Notes under the pieces: generated by a model
What the model was told of the DNA's origin: nothing
What the model saw: the letters and a program-made list of their open reading frames with translations, nothing else
Databases searched by the model: none
Shown here: piece by piece, positions 63,322 through 64,000 of the stretch
How the letters are laid out: each line of letters begins with the position of its first letter
Numbering within the stretch: the stretch's first letter is position 1
Program-made: the position numbers and the translations under genes
Origin: Xestospongia muta
Taxonomy: Eukaryota; Porifera; Demospongiae; Haplosclerida; Petrosiidae
NCBI GenBank assembly: GCA_963693285.1
Contig: OY848917.1
Coordinates: 25,478,745 to 25,542,744, forward strand
DNA length: 64,000 nucleotides
Direction of reading: 5' to 3'

Positions 63322-64000
63322 ATGCCCCTTAAAGACCCAAACCAAGTGGCTGCTGTCACACTCAAGATCCCTCATATCTGGCCTTCTGATCCCCAAATCT
63401 GGTTCACCCAGTTGGAGGCACAATTTAGCACTAAAGGCATCACTACTCAGGAAACTAAATTCGAACATATCATCACCTCACTTGCACCGGAAGTCTCACA
63501 GAAGTTCAAGACCTCATCCTATGTCCACCAATTGACTCGCCCTATGATGTCCTAGAAAAGCAATTCATACAACGTACCACTGCTTCCGATCAACGGCAAC
63601 TCCAATAGTGTGCTAAAAAGCTTGAAGATCCATGTTAATACAGTAACTTAGACTTATGCAACAGCTACTTGGTGAAAAAGCCAGTGGTACTGATGCCTTA
63701 TTCTTACATGAGTTCTGTTCACAACAATTATCTTCTAATGTACTTATGGTACTTGCCTCCACTAACACCACCAGTTTAGACGAGCTTGCACAACTGGCCA
63801 ATCAAATTATGGAAGTAGCCACAACTTCAAATTCAAATGTTTCTGCTTTAAGCGAAGTGGACCAATTATGGGCAGAAATAGCAGACGTCAAGAAACTAGT
63901 ACAGTCATTGCTTATCCCCAAAGCACGACATCAACACTGACCCAGTCCTTCACCATTTATATCAAACAAAGAGTCATGCTGGTATCATCAACGTTTTGGA
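63322..64000 (+). pseudogene. Gypsy (Ty3-type) gag, frameshifted, cut by window end
   Basis: The N-terminal part at 63322-63500 reads KIPHIWPSDPQIWFTQLEAQ (family pattern P.FWP.DP..WF.Q.EAQF). A frameshift follows near 63510. The rest continues with PIDSPYDVLEKQFIQRT, a TAG codon near 63607, and the LGEKASGTDALFLHEF and LASTNTTSLDELAQLANQIM blocks to about 63940. It is the longer version of the fragment at 47631-48370. Gag forms the particle shell of the retrotransposon; this copy is broken. Confidence 0.85.

Overview
The window looks like animal (metazoan) nuclear DNA. It is about 70% A+T, with intron-split genes and many transposons. Scavenger-receptor cysteine-rich (SRCR) receptors, a subtilase with cysteine-rich repeats, and HECT-type ubiquitin-ligase genes carried by a DNA transposon suggest an early-branching animal, most plausibly a demosponge. 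That assignment is inference; no marker gene in the window fixes the species.

Layout. (1) 1-4466: the 5' part of an SRCR receptor gene (minus strand) whose 3' end lies left of the window. (2) 4467-7754: flank with microsatellites, a 590-bp CTAC/CTAT tract and a 772-bp inverted-repeat element with a 7-bp target duplication. (3) 7755-15115: a proteinase-K-like subtilase followed by Pro/Thr linkers and three somatomedin-B-like Cys modules, carrying several disabling lesions. (4) 17244-33308: one 16,065-bp DNA transposon bounded by a 6-bp duplication (GTAACT) and long terminal inverted repeats. It holds a two-exon DD35E transposase, two inverted copies of a HECT gene, LINE reverse-transcriptase pieces, a PARP catalytic fragment and a ~188-bp satellite. 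(5) 35621-37105: a broken SRCR gene 3' end. (6) 38063-44487: a complete SRCR receptor gene of 13 exons (716 aa predicted). (7) 45.9-50.8 kb: an SRCR-like orphan exon, a piggyBac-type TTAA element, a Gypsy fragment and a decayed Copia element. (8) 51656-52600: a second broken SRCR 3' end. (9) 53511-60158: a second complete SRCR receptor gene (712 aa predicted). (10) 60.2-64 kb: duplicated flank, a hAT-like insertion and the start of a Gypsy retrotransposon cut by the window edge.

The SRCR part is a tandem segmental duplication with a unit of about 15.5-16 kb (SRCR remnant, full gene, orphan exon, Gypsy). The copies can be aligned to date transposon insertions by filled and empty sites. Both full genes encode a signal peptide, five SRCR domains each split over two exons, one membrane helix and a short cytoplasmic tail. 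They are candidate surface recognition receptors.

The most unusual object is the 16-kb transposon. Its termini (TAT...ATA), 6-bp target duplication and RVE-type D,D-35-E transposase agree with what I recall of the eukaryotic IS3-like (IS3EU) group. It has a nested architecture: outer terminal repeats carrying a ~21-bp iteron array and a LINE fragment, and an inner inverted repeat made of two HECT gene copies that flank the transposase.
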